Shown: piece after piece, positions 17,817 through 25,986 of the stretch
Layout: each line of letters begins with the position of its first letter
Numbering within the stretch: position 1 is the first letter of the stretch
Assembly (NCBI RefSeq): GCF_002161085.1
Contig: NZ_NFLU01000005.1
Location: 124,001 to 188,000 of the forward strand
Source: Flavonifractor sp. An112
Lineage (GTDB): Bacteria > Bacillota > Clostridia > Oscillospirales > Oscillospiraceae
Reading direction: 5' to 3'
Length of the DNA stretch: 64,000 bases
Program-made: the position numbers and the translations under genes
The notes under the pieces: model-generated
What the model was told of the DNA's origin: nothing
Seen by the model: the letters and a program-made list of their open reading frames with translations, nothing else
Databases searched by the model: none

Positions 17817-17859
17817 AAGCCCCCCTCCCACCGATAAACTGGTGGGAGGGGGGCTTTTT
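17817..17859 (+). terminator. Strong terminator after the SLH gene
   Basis: 16-bp arms AAGCCCCCCTCCCACC (17817-17832) and its complement (17841-17856), with an 8-base loop and a T-run. The next open frame begins at the last base of the T-run region. Confidence 0.88.
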
Positions 17860-18180
17860 ATGCAAGATCAGGTATTGCAGGAACAGATCAAAACGGCGGA
17901 CAAATCCCTGTTTTTTCTCAGTATCCTGCTGGGGTCCATCTGTCTGTCCTGGCTGGCCCTGGACAAACAGCGGCGGGGGCTGTGCTGCAACGGAAAAGCC
18001 CCCGATGTGACGGGGCTGCGGCAGATCAGCTCTGTATTGGTGGTACTGGCTCTGGGGTACTTTTTCTGCCTGGGTGTGAAGGGTAGAGGGGAAGAAGGCG
18101 GGGAGGTCAATTTCTGGGCCTCCCTGCTGGTGCTGCTGGCCGCTCTGCTGCGGCTGGGGGAGCTGCTGAAGGATGGGTAA
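17860..18180 (+). CDS. Small membrane protein of unknown function
   Basis: 106 residues from ATG 17860, with two or three hydrophobic segments (SLFFLSILLGSICLSWLAL, ISSVLVVLALGYFFCLGV, FWASLLVLLAALLRLGELL). No family was recognised. The only ribosome-site-like purine run, GGGAGGGGGG, lies in the 3' arm of the preceding terminator hairpin. Translation would therefore depend on that hairpin being open. The frame ends immediately before another strong hairpin, which supports a real transcription unit, but no promoter is evident. Confidence 0.5.
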   Translation: MQDQVLQEQIKTADKSLFFLSILLGSICLSWLALDKQRRGLCCNGKAPDVTGLRQISSVLVVLALGYFFCLGVKGRGEEGGEVNFWASLLVLLAALLRLGELLKDG

Positions 18181-18184
18181 AGAA

Positions 18185-18219
18185 AAGCGGTGGTGCTGCC
18201 ACAGGCAGCACCACCGCTT
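18185..18219. terminator. Bidirectional terminator
   Basis: A 16-bp perfect stem, AAGCGGTGGTGCTGCC (18185-18200) with loop ACA and its complement (18204-18219), lies between convergent genes. It can serve the small membrane gene and the leftward suf operon. Confidence 0.75.
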
Positions 18220-18225
18220 GGCGCG

Positions 18226-18645
18226 TTAAAAGGGGGCGTCCTCCACCCGGGTTTCCTTGGCGAAAAAGGTGTAGGTGCCGGTAGCCACTGTCTGGCCCTG
18301 GTCGTTGGTCAGAACGGCGTCGTAGACCAGAATGGTCTTGCCCAGCTTTTTGGGGGTGGCCAGGCAGTGGATCTGGCTGCCGGTACCGGGGGCCAGGTAC
18401 TGCATGGAGCAGTCCAGGGTGACGCACACCTTGCCGCAGGTGAAGGCGGCGCAGCCCGCCACCGTGTCCGCCAGGGCCACCAGGGCGCCGCCGTGGACGA
18501 TGCCCATGGGGTTCAGGCTCTCGGGGCGGACCTCCAGAGTGCCCTCCGCCTCCCGACCCTCGATGCGGGTGACGGTAATATGGTTGTAGGGAGCGAAGTG
18601 GCCCTCGCCGTTGACCACCCGCTGAATATCACTGAAGGAAGCCAT
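18226..18645 (-). CDS. PaaI-type hotdog-fold thioesterase
   Basis: 139 residues. It is a single hotdog domain with the family signature LNPMGIVHGGALVALADTVAG and a following TLDCSMQYLAPG strand. PaaI/YdiI-like enzymes hydrolyse acyl- or aroyl-CoA thioesters; the substrate here is unknown. The start overlaps the end of the sufB-like gene by 17 bases, so it is co-transcribed as the last gene of the sufC-sufB unit, an unexpected partner for Fe-S assembly. Confidence 0.85.
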   Translation of the reverse strand: MASFSDIQRVVNGEGHFAPYNHITVTRIEGREAEGTLEVRPESLNPMGIVHGGALVALADTVAGCAAFTCGKVCVTLDCSMQYLAPGTGSQIHCLATPKKLGKTILVYDAVLTNDQGQTVATGTYTFFAKETRVEDAPF

Positions 18646-19552
18646 CCAGAATCTTCTCCTCCGCTTCCTGCTCGGTCAGACCCAGGGTCATCAGCTTCAG
18701 GATCTGGTCTCCGGCGATGCGCCCGATAGCGGCCTCGTGGATGAGCTGAGCGTCCACATGGTTGGCCACAATGGCGGGGATGGAGGAGATCTTGGCGTCA
18801 CCCATGATGATGGAGTCGCACTGAACATGGCCGAAGCACTTGGTGTTGCCGGTCATTTTGGGGTAGAACACCTGAACCGAGTTGTCCTGAGCCACAGACC
18901 GGGAGATGACCCGTCCGGTGGCGTCCTCGCCGTCCAGAATGATTTCCATGTCGCTCTCGGCGGTCTGCTGACCGTGGGTGAGCAGCTTCTCGGTGATGAT
19001 GGCCTCGGCGCCCTTGCCCACCACAATGCGGGTCTCCCGCTTGGTGGAGTCCACGCCCCGGATCTGGGTGGACTCCATGTTGATGGAGGCTCCCTCGTCC
19101 AGGTAGACGATGGTCTGGGGGTTCATGATCCGCTGGCCGGTGCCCTCGCCGTCGCCGTAATGGCGCTCCACATAGCGAACCTTGGAATTCTTGCCGATGT
19201 GGAAGGTGTGGATGCCGTCGTGCTGGCTGGTCTCGCAGCCGGTGTTGTGGATGCCGCAGCCAGCCACGATGTCCACGTCGCAGTCGTCGCCGATGAAGAA
19301 GTCGTTGTACACCATTTCACTCAGGCCGGTCTGGCTGATGATGACGGGGATGTGGACCGACTCGTGCTGGGTGCCGCTCTTGACGGTGATGTTGATGCCT
19401 GACTTGCCCGGCTCCTCCTTGGTGGTGATCTCAATATTGGCGGTGTTGTTCCGGGAATCCAGCTGTCCGTTGCGCCGGATGTTGTAGGCCCCCTGGGGGG
19501 TCTTTTCCAGATCCGCGATCTCCTTGAGGAGCTTCCATTCCGCTTGATCCAT
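18629..19552 (-). CDS. sufB: SufB/SufD-family Fe-S cluster assembly scaffold (short form)
   Basis: 307 residues, much shorter than SufB (about 480). It keeps the beta-helix core and SufC-binding C-terminus (QDNSVQVFYPKMTGNTKCFGHVQCDSIIMGDAKISSIP, then HEAAIGRIAGDQILKLMTLGLTEQEAEEKILDGFL, typical of SufB/D). It would act with the adjacent ATPase as a two-protein Fe-S assembly machine, as described for minimal Suf (SMS) systems of anaerobes. ATG 19552 is one base after the sufC stop. Longer in-frame starts upstream lie inside sufC and are less likely. Confidence 0.88.
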   Translation of the reverse strand: MDQAEWKLLKEIADLEKTPQGAYNIRRNGQLDSRNNTANIEITTKEEPGKSGINITVKSGTQHESVHIPVIISQTGLSEMVYNDFFIGDDCDVDIVAGCGIHNTGCETSQHDGIHTFHIGKNSKVRYVERHYGDGEGTGQRIMNPQTIVYLDEGASINMESTQIRGVDSTKRETRIVVGKGAEAIITEKLLTHGQQTAESDMEIILDGEDATGRVISRSVAQDNSVQVFYPKMTGNTKCFGHVQCDSIIMGDAKISSIPAIVANHVDAQLIHEAAIGRIAGDQILKLMTLGLTEQEAEEKILDGFLQ

Positions 19553-19553
19553 C

Positions 19554-20291
19554 TTACTTCGCTCCTTCCGACAGATAACTGCAAGAGGTCCTGGTGTTGG
19601 CCAGGATCTGGGGGAAGATCTCATCCTTGGGGCCCTGCTTCTGCACCTTGCCGTCGGCGATCATGACGATCTCGTCGGCCAGGTCGATGATGCGCTCCTG
19701 GTGGGAGATGACGATGAGGGTGGCCTCCCGCTTCTGGTGGATGAGCTTGAAGGTCTCGGTGAGCTTGGCAAAGGACCACAGGTCGATGCCCGCCTCCGGT
19801 TCGTCAAAGATCATCAGCCCGGTCTTGCGGGCCAGGATGGTGGCGATCTCAATGCGCTTGACCTCGCCGCCGGACAGGGAGGCGTCCACCTCACGGTCGA
19901 TATAGTCCCCGGCGCACAGGCCCACTTTGGTCAGGTACTGGCAGCCCTCCTCCCGGGTCAGCTTCTCGCTGCCGGCGGCCAGGGCCAGCAGGTCCTTCAC
20001 CTTCAGACCCTTGAAGCGGGGGGGCTGCTGAAAGCCGTAGCTGATGCCCAGACGGGCCCGGCCGGTGATGTCCAGATCGGTGATATCGGTGTCGTTCCAG
20101 CGGATGGAGCCGCCGGTGGGCTTGACCAGGCCCATGATGGCCTTGGCAAGGGTGGTCTTGCCACCGCCGTTGGGGCCGGTGATGACCACAAACTGGTGGT
20201 CCTTGACAGAGAGGGAGACGTCGTTGAGGATGCCCAGCTCCTGGCCTTCCTCTCCCTCCACCTGATAGCTGAGATGGCTGATCTCCAGCAT
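19554..20291 (-). CDS. sufC: Fe-S assembly ATPase SufC
   Basis: 245 residues, standard SufC length. It contains Walker A GPNGGGKTT, signature LSGGEVKRIEIATIL, Walker B LMIFDEPEAGIDLWS (the glycine-rich EAGID form is characteristic of SufC) and H-loop VISHQERI. It forms the ATPase partner of the short SufB-like scaffold. AAGGAGA precedes the ATG by about seven bases. It is the first gene of a three-gene leftward operon. Confidence 0.93.
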   Translation of the reverse strand: MLEISHLSYQVEGEEGQELGILNDVSLSVKDHQFVVITGPNGGGKTTLAKAIMGLVKPTGGSIRWNDTDITDLDITGRARLGISYGFQQPPRFKGLKVKDLLALAAGSEKLTREEGCQYLTKVGLCAGDYIDREVDASLSGGEVKRIEIATILARKTGLMIFDEPEAGIDLWSFAKLTETFKLIHQKREATLIVISHQERIIDLADEIVMIADGKVQKQGPKDEIFPQILANTRTSCSYLSEGAK

Positions 20292-20435
20292 AATCGGTCT
20301 CTCCTTTGTAAATGGTTCATTCCATGAGCAATTATTTTATCACGAAAGGCAGAAAAATACAACCCTGAGCGGGGCAAATCTTACCATCCTGGCATAGGAT
20401 GGTGGGAATCTACACAGAATGGGGAGGCAATGCGT

Positions 20436-21026
20436 ATGGAACAGGAGTTGCTGCCCGGCTGCGACCGGGAGGTTTTCGAGCGGGTGTGGAAGCGGGTCAT
20501 GCCAAACGAGCGGGGGGACTGCCCCTTTGAGGTGGTGGAGGCGGCGGCCCAACGGCCTCTGCCGGCGGTGGTGGTACACGACACACCGGCGGCGGAAGAG
20601 GAGACGGTCACCTGTCTTGGACCCGCCTCGGCAGTCCACGGACCTCAGCTGCAACAGTACATAGACCAGGAACTGGCCGCCCACCGGTGCTGCCAGGCGC
20701 TGGCCCGTCGGGTGCCGGGGGCCGGGGGCAGGATGCTCTCCAACCTGGCCGCCGAAAAGCGGCGGCGGGCCAAGCGGCTGAGCACCGCCTATTTCCTCAT
20801 CTCCGGGGTGCGCTACTGGCCTGCCGACCGGGGCGCAAATCCCATCAACGCTCCGGTGCAGGCCGCCCTGCGGGAGCAGTTTCAGGCCCAGCAGCGGGGG
20901 GCGGCCTGCTACCGGGCAGCCGCCGCAGGTACCGCCGACCCCTGCCTGGAGGCCCTCTTCCATGAGTCGGCTGACGAGGCGGAGGCCCACGCCTGGGTCA
21001 TCCGGGGGGTGCTGGAGCAGATGTGA
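20436..21026 (+). CDS. Ferritin-like domain protein, function unknown
   Basis: 196 residues from ATG 20436; GGAGG at 20423-20427 is 8 bases upstream, whereas an ATG at 20430 is too close. The C-terminal 125 residues look like a four-helix ferritin-like or rubrerythrin-like bundle (QYIDQELAAHRCCQALARR near 75-95, HESADEAEAHAWVIRGVLEQ at the end). Carboxylate and histidine residues are spaced as possible di-iron ligands. The first 70 residues are Pro/Glu-rich and unassigned. The gene stands alone between divergent sufC and convergent rlmA, ending 4 bases before rlmA. Confidence 0.6.
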   Translation: MEQELLPGCDREVFERVWKRVMPNERGDCPFEVVEAAAQRPLPAVVVHDTPAAEEETVTCLGPASAVHGPQLQQYIDQELAAHRCCQALARRVPGAGGRMLSNLAAEKRRRAKRLSTAYFLISGVRYWPADRGANPINAPVQAALREQFQAQQRGAACYRAAAAGTADPCLEALFHESADEAEAHAWVIRGVLEQM

Positions 21027-21029
21027 CCC

Positions 21030-21857
21030 TCAGTCCCGGCGGAACACATGGATGCGGAAGGAGGCCTGTACCTTCAGCCCGTCCAGCGCCGCCAGCCGGG
21101 CGGCTCCCTCTCTGGGGGTCTTCCAGTAGTAGGGGGTCATCTGGAACAGGTTGGGCAGATCCGCTCCCGCCACCTCCATGGTGGTATCCACCGGCACCAC
21201 GCTGACATAGGAGAAGCCCTCATAGGGGACGTCCTGCTCCTGGTTGGGGTAGGGCTTGTCGTAGAGCACCTGCTTGAGCTCCCACAGGTGGTTGGCGGCG
21301 GGAACCACATAGAGAAACAGACCGCCGGGGCGGAGCACCCGCCGGAACTCCTCCAGAGCCAGGGGGGAGAAGCAGTTGAGGAGCAGGTCTACGCTCCCGT
21401 CTCCCACCGGCAGGTGGTAGGCGGAAGCCACGGCAAATTCTCCCTGGGGCACACGCTTGGCGGCCAGACGCACCGAGGGCTTGGACAGGTCGATACCCGC
21501 CAGGGCAACCTGCCTGCCCGCCCCGGTGAGGGCGGCGTGGATGCCGGCGGTGTAGTAGCCCTCCCCGCAGCCCGAGTCCAGCACCGATACCTGCTGGCCG
21601 GTATGCTCCAGTGCCAGGGCGCACAATGCGTCCCGGAGTGGGGCGTAGTAGTCCCTGGACAGGAACTGATTGCGGGCGGTGACCATGCCCTTGTCGTCCC
21701 CGGGGGACTTGGAGTGCTTCCGGTTGGCGGGGAGCAGGTGGACATAGCCCTCTTTGGCGATGTCAAAGCAGTGGCCGTTGGGGCAGGTATAGGAGCGCGC
21801 CTCCCGGTTCAGGGGAGCGGCGCAGTGGGGACAGCGAAACAGGCTCAAAGGGGCCAT
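21030..21857 (-). CDS. rlmA: RlmA-type 23S rRNA (guanine-N1)-methyltransferase
   Basis: 275 residues from ATG 21857. It has an N-terminal zinc finger (C9, C12, C25, H29: FRCPHC...YTCPNGHCFD), then DIAKEGYVHLL, and a class I SAM fold with motif I VLDSGCGEGYY and a post-I aspartate in IDLSK. This architecture is that of RlmA(I)/RlmA(II), which methylate G745 or G748 in 23S rRNA; the latter gives macrolide resistance in some species. GGAAGGAG directly abuts the ATG. A TTG nine bases further in (giving SLFRCPHC) has better spacing and may be the true start. Confidence 0.82.
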   Translation of the reverse strand: MAPLSLFRCPHCAAPLNREARSYTCPNGHCFDIAKEGYVHLLPANRKHSKSPGDDKGMVTARNQFLSRDYYAPLRDALCALALEHTGQQVSVLDSGCGEGYYTAGIHAALTGAGRQVALAGIDLSKPSVRLAAKRVPQGEFAVASAYHLPVGDGSVDLLLNCFSPLALEEFRRVLRPGGLFLYVVPAANHLWELKQVLYDKPYPNQEQDVPYEGFSYVSVVPVDTTMEVAGADLPNLFQMTPYYWKTPREGAARLAALDGLKVQASFRIHVFRRD

Positions 21858-21907
21858 CTCCTTCCAAGGTGTCTGAGGGTATCATACCAGTTTGGAGGAC
21901 ATAACAC

Positions 21908-21934
21908 AAGGGCCGCGCCTATGGCGCGGCCCTT
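21908..21934 (-). terminator. Hairpin after the 5'-nucleotidase gene
   Basis: A 12-bp stem, AAGGGCCGCGCC with loop TAT and its complement, lies 15 bases after the nucleotidase stop on the minus strand. The following T-tract (TTGTGTTAT) is imperfect. Confidence 0.6.
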
Positions 21935-21948
21935 TGCTGCGGCGGGAT

Positions 21949-24114
21949 TTACTTGGTGGTGATGTTGAGGGTGCCGTCGGTGACGGTGCAGGTGATGCCC
22001 AGGGCCTCCAGAGCAGAGGAGGCCACATAGTAGTTGCCGTTGGAGAGGACCGCGCTCATGCTCTGAGCGGCGCCGTCCACCTTTACGGTCAGGGTCTCGG
22101 CGGTAAGACCGGCGGGAGCCTGGGTGGGCATAGTCAGAGCGGGATCGGCATAGGTGGCGCCGGTGGTGATCTCCACGCCGGCGTTCCACAGCACATTGAA
22201 CTGCTTGCCGGTGCCATTGAGAGCGGCGGCCAGGTCACGCAGGCGGTAGTAGGTGTTGCCGGCGGCGTCGGTGGCGGTGGACACCACCTTGGGAGTACCG
22301 TCCACCAGCACGGCGGCGTTGGCCTTGGCCTGAGCCACCAGGGCGTCATAGTCGGCCAGGTTGTAGCTCTCGGCGTAGGGGGTGGGCAGCAGGCCGTCGT
22401 TGATGTAGCCGATGAGCTCGGCACGGCGGGCATCGTCCTCATTCAGGTCCACGCCTACGATCTTCCAGTTATTGTCCACCTCGGGGGCCACGGGGGAGTG
22501 CTCAGCGAAGTAGGCCACGATCATGTCCCGGATGGAGTTGGAGGACTCCCACTCCTTGGTGCCGGAGATCAGGTTCTGGCCCTTCAGGGCGGAGGAGTAG
22601 CGGTAGTTGTTCACCGCCAGGGTGAGGGTCTGGTCGTCCTGGAGAGGCTCGCCCTTGAACATCACGTTCTTGATGCGCTCGCCCTTGGGCTGAGACAGGT
22701 CGATCTCATACTCCACACCGGCGAACATATCGTAGAGGTAGTCGGGGTACTCGGGATCGAAGGAGATATTGATGTCCCCTTCCTTCCACTGGTTGTAGCA
22801 CTCGGCGGACCACTCCATGTAGGCCTTGAGCTCCGCGCCGGTGACCTTTACCCGGTAGAGGGTGTTGTCGAACTTGTAGATGTCGAAGATGTTGCCGTAG
22901 TTGATGTCGCCGGCGGGCAGGTCGCTGGTGTTCTTGAACAGGGCGGCGGCGGACACGTCGGCGCCGGAGTTCTCCAGTTGGATCTTGTTGATCAGATCCA
23001 TAACCGCGGTATCCTCCAGCTTGCCCTGGGGCAGGCCGGCGATCTCATTCTCCGGCTGGAACTTGGCGGTGGTGGAGCCCAGCGGGGGGAGAGGTTCGCC
23101 GCTCTCGTCGGTGCCGCCGGCAATGAAGTCGATGGTCTTCTGGTGAGCCTCGGCTACCAGAGGAATGGAGCGGATCTCCTGGCTGGGAGTCACGTCGGTC
23201 ATGTCCACGATCTCCACGGAGGAGGCGGTGACGTTGTTGTCGGCATCCAGAGTCAGGTCAAAGCGGGCGATGTCCCGGCCGCCGTTGCGCACGCCGCCGA
23301 TGACCACGTCGCCCTGCTTCTCATTGACCACCACATGGTTGTGGGCCACCTGGAGCACGTCGATCTCCGGGTTGTCGTCCAGGATCTTCTGGGCGGAGTC
23401 GGTGCCGCCTTCTTCGTCAAACTCAGCGTACATACCCATGTGGGCGGATACCACGATCACGTCGGCCTGGCCGCCGATCTCGTCGATGGCCTTGCCCACG
23501 GCCACGTTGGCGGCCTCATAGGTGGCATCCTCGATGCCCTCCTTGCCGCCGTCCCAGATGGGTACGTCGGGGGTGACCACGCCGATGATGGCCACCTTCA
23601 CGCCGTCCTTCTCCACGATGGTCCAGCCGGCGCCGGTGACGCTCTTGCCGTCGGTGCCGGTGACGTTGGCAGCCAGCACGGGGAAGTCGGCCTGACCCAG
23701 AATGGTCTGCATAGTGGGGATGCCCCAGTTGAACTCGTGGTTGCCCAGGGTCATGGCATCATAGCCCATATAGTTCATGGCGGTGATGACCGGGTGGGGC
23801 TCTTCGGGGGTCTTGTTGTAGATATCATCGGTCATGATGGTGCCCTGGATATCGTCGCCCGCGTCGATGAGGATGGTGTTGGGATTCTCGGCCCGGACCT
23901 GCTGGATGTAGGTGTACAGCCGGGCCATGCCGTTGTTGGTGCACTCGGTGTTGTCCTCATAGGAATAGCCCCAGATATTGCCGTGCATATCCGAGGTACC
24001 CAGAATGGTAATGTGCTTCTCGCTGCCGGAGGCAAAGGCGGCGGGCATCAGGGATACCAGCAGCGCCCCGGTGGCCAGCAGAGAGAGCAGCCGGCGGGAA
24101 CGGTGTTTCTTCAT
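21949..24114 (-). CDS. Secreted 5'-nucleotidase / cyclic-phosphodiesterase with stalk-type C-terminal domain
   Basis: 721 residues. Signal peptide is about 1-24 (KKHRSRRLLSLLATGALLVSLMPAAFA). The metallophosphatase domain runs to about 320, with LGTSDMHGN, DAGDDIQG, LGNHEFNWG and VSAHMGMY metal motifs. The 5'-nucleotidase C-terminal domain is about 350-560 (AALFKNTSDLPAGDINYGNIFDIYKFDNTLYRVKVTG). The last 100 residues resemble the copper-amine-oxidase-N-like stalk domain common in Clostridia (YYRLRDLAAALNGT, ...TLNITTK). It probably hydrolyses extracellular nucleotides for scavenging. The start is the ATG at 24114 after GGAAGGA; an upstream in-frame ATG at 24138 would disrupt the signal peptide. 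Confidence 0.87.
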   Translation of the reverse strand: MKKHRSRRLLSLLATGALLVSLMPAAFASGSEKHITILGTSDMHGNIWGYSYEDNTECTNNGMARLYTYIQQVRAENPNTILIDAGDDIQGTIMTDDIYNKTPEEPHPVITAMNYMGYDAMTLGNHEFNWGIPTMQTILGQADFPVLAANVTGTDGKSVTGAGWTIVEKDGVKVAIIGVVTPDVPIWDGGKEGIEDATYEAANVAVGKAIDEIGGQADVIVVSAHMGMYAEFDEEGGTDSAQKILDDNPEIDVLQVAHNHVVVNEKQGDVVIGGVRNGGRDIARFDLTLDADNNVTASSVEIVDMTDVTPSQEIRSIPLVAEAHQKTIDFIAGGTDESGEPLPPLGSTTAKFQPENEIAGLPQGKLEDTAVMDLINKIQLENSGADVSAAALFKNTSDLPAGDINYGNIFDIYKFDNTLYRVKVTGAELKAYMEWSAECYNQWKEGDINISFDPEYPDYLYDMFAGVEYEIDLSQPKGERIKNVMFKGEPLQDDQTLTLAVNNYRYSSALKGQNLISGTKEWESSNSIRDMIVAYFAEHSPVAPEVDNNWKIVGVDLNEDDARRAELIGYINDGLLPTPYAESYNLADYDALVAQAKANAAVLVDGTPKVVSTATDAAGNTYYRLRDLAAALNGTGKQFNVLWNAGVEITTGATYADPALTMPTQAPAGLTAETLTVKVDGAAQSMSAVLSNGNYYVASSALEALGITCTVTDGTLNITTK

Positions 24115-24347
24115 GTGTGATCCTTCCTTCCAACCCAAATTTTACCGAGCGGTTTGCTCGGTTTTCGCCACCATAGTAGCACGGTGGGACAGGGAAGTCA
24201 CCTCTTTTTTCAGCTTTTTTACAGAACATTTTCAGTAAGCAGGTTTTCTGTCTGTTTATGGTTTGTTTTTTTCTTTTTCTATGGTATACTGTACACTTGC
24301 GAAGATTTTCCCGGCCTGAGCCGGGGTGAACAAAAAAGGAGTACGAC

Positions 24348-25946
24348 ATGATCACTGTTTCCGACCTGACCCTGGCATACAGCGGCCAGCCCCTGTTTTC
24401 CCATGTGGACCTGCAGTTCACCAAGGGCAACTGCTACGGCATCATCGGCGCCAACGGCGCCGGCAAGTCCACCTTCCTGAAGATCCTCTCCGGCGATCTG
24501 GAGCCCACCTCCGGCGAGGTGTCCATCCTGCCCAAGACCCGTATGTCCGTTCTCAAGCAGGATCAGAACGCCTACAATGCCTACACCGTCATGGATACCG
24601 TCATCATGGGCAACAAGCGCCTGTATGACATCGGCAAGGAGAAGGACGCCCTCTACGAGAAGGAGGAGATGACCGAGGAGGACGGCATCCGTGCCTGTGA
24701 GCTGGAGGAGGAGTTTGCTGAGCTGGGCGGCTGGGAAGCCGAGAGCGACGCCTCCCGCATCCTCCAGGGCTTGGGCGTGGGCACCGAGTTCCACCAGACC
24801 TCCATGGAGACCCTGGACGCCCGTCTGAAGGTGAAGGTGCTGCTGGCTCAGGCCCTGTTCGGCAATCCCGACATCCTGCTGCTGGACGAGCCCACCAACA
24901 ACCTGGACATCAACGCTGTCAACTGGCTGGAGGACTTCCTGCTGGACTTTGAGGGCACCGTCATCGTGGTCAGCCACGACCGCCACTTCCTCAACACCAT
25001 CTGTACCCACATCGTGGACATCGACTACAACAAGATCAAGCTCTATGTGGGTAACTACGACTTCTGGTACGACGCTTCTCAGCTGATGCAGAACCTGATG
25101 AAGAACCAGAACAAGAAGAACGAGGAGAAGGCCCAGGAGCTGAAGGAGTTCATCTCCCGGTTCTCCGCTAACAAGTCCAAGTCCAAGCAGGCCACCGCCC
25201 GCCGGAAGCTGCTGGAAAAGATCACCCTGGAGGAGATCCCCGCCTCCTCCCGCCGCTACCCCTGGGTGGCCTTCTCCCCCGACCGGGAGGTGGGCAAGGA
25301 TATCCTCTTCGTCACCGACGTGTCCAAGACCATCGATGGGGTGAAGGTGCTGGACAAGGTATCCTTCATCGTGGGCCACGGCGACAAGATCGCCTTCGTG
25401 GGCGACAACGAGAACGCCCAGACCGCCCTCTTCAAGATCCTCACCGGCGAGATGGAGCCCGATGAGGGCACCGTCAAGTGGGGCCAGACCGCTACCTTCT
25501 CCTACTTTCCCAAGGACAACACCGAATTCTTCAAGGACTGCGACGACAACCTGGTGGAGTGGCTGCGGCAGTGGTCCTCCGACCCCCACGAGGCCTACCT
25601 CCGGGGCTTCCTGGGCCGGATGCTCTTCTCCGGCGACGAGGTGTATAAGCCCGTCAAGGTCCTCTCCGGCGGCGAGAAGGTGCGCTGTATGCTCTCCCGC
25701 ATGATGCTGTCCGGCGCCAACGTGCTGCTGCTGGACCAGCCCACCAACCACCTGGATCTGGAGTCCATCGCCGCTCTGAACAACGGCCTGGAGGCCGTCA
25801 AGTGCAACGTGCTGGTGGCCTCCCACGACCATCAGCTCATCCAGACCGTGTGTAACCGGGTGTTCGATTTCACCGCCGACGGTCAGCTCATCGACCGCAA
25901 GATGACCTACGACGAGTACCTGGAGAGCCAGAAGGCGGACGCATAA
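24348..25946 (+). CDS. ABC-F family ATPase (YkpA/YbiT-like)
   Basis: 532 residues with two ABC domains and an interdomain linker (about 235-300) but no membrane segments, so it acts on ribosomes rather than transport. Domain 1 has GANGAGKST and LLLDEPTNNLD. Domain 2 has a degenerate Walker A (GDNENAQTALF), LSGGEKVRCMLSRMM and LLLDQPTNHLD. Two departures are visible: the first signature motif is lost (TLDARLKVKVLLAQAL), and the second Walker B glutamate is Gln. A TATACT box at 24285-24290 lies upstream in AT-rich DNA without a good -35. Related proteins tune translation under stress. Confidence 0.88.
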   Translation: MITVSDLTLAYSGQPLFSHVDLQFTKGNCYGIIGANGAGKSTFLKILSGDLEPTSGEVSILPKTRMSVLKQDQNAYNAYTVMDTVIMGNKRLYDIGKEKDALYEKEEMTEEDGIRACELEEEFAELGGWEAESDASRILQGLGVGTEFHQTSMETLDARLKVKVLLAQALFGNPDILLLDEPTNNLDINAVNWLEDFLLDFEGTVIVVSHDRHFLNTICTHIVDIDYNKIKLYVGNYDFWYDASQLMQNLMKNQNKKNEEKAQELKEFISRFSANKSKSKQATARRKLLEKITLEEIPASSRRYPWVAFSPDREVGKDILFVTDVSKTIDGVKVLDKVSFIVGHGDKIAFVGDNENAQTALFKILTGEMEPDEGTVKWGQTATFSYFPKDNTEFFKDCDDNLVEWLRQWSSDPHEAYLRGFLGRMLFSGDEVYKPVKVLSGGEKVRCMLSRMMLSGANVLLLDQPTNHLDLESIAALNNGLEAVKCNVLVASHDHQLIQTVCNRVFDFTADGQLIDRKMTYDEYLESQKADA

Positions 25947-25952
25947 CAAGCA

Positions 25953-25986
25953 AAACAGCGGGACGGCTTGCCGTCCCGCTGTTTTT
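25953..25986. terminator. Bidirectional terminator between ABC-F and MATE genes
   Basis: A 14-bp stem, AAACAGCGGGACGG (25953-25966) with CTTG loop and its complement (25971-25984), is followed by T-runs on both strands. It overlaps the stop of the convergent MATE gene. Confidence 0.85.

Noticed and set aside
21892-24120. 742-codon frame on the plus strand over the 5'-nucleotidase
   Set aside because: Antisense shadow of a gene with all metal motifs. It has no ribosome site.
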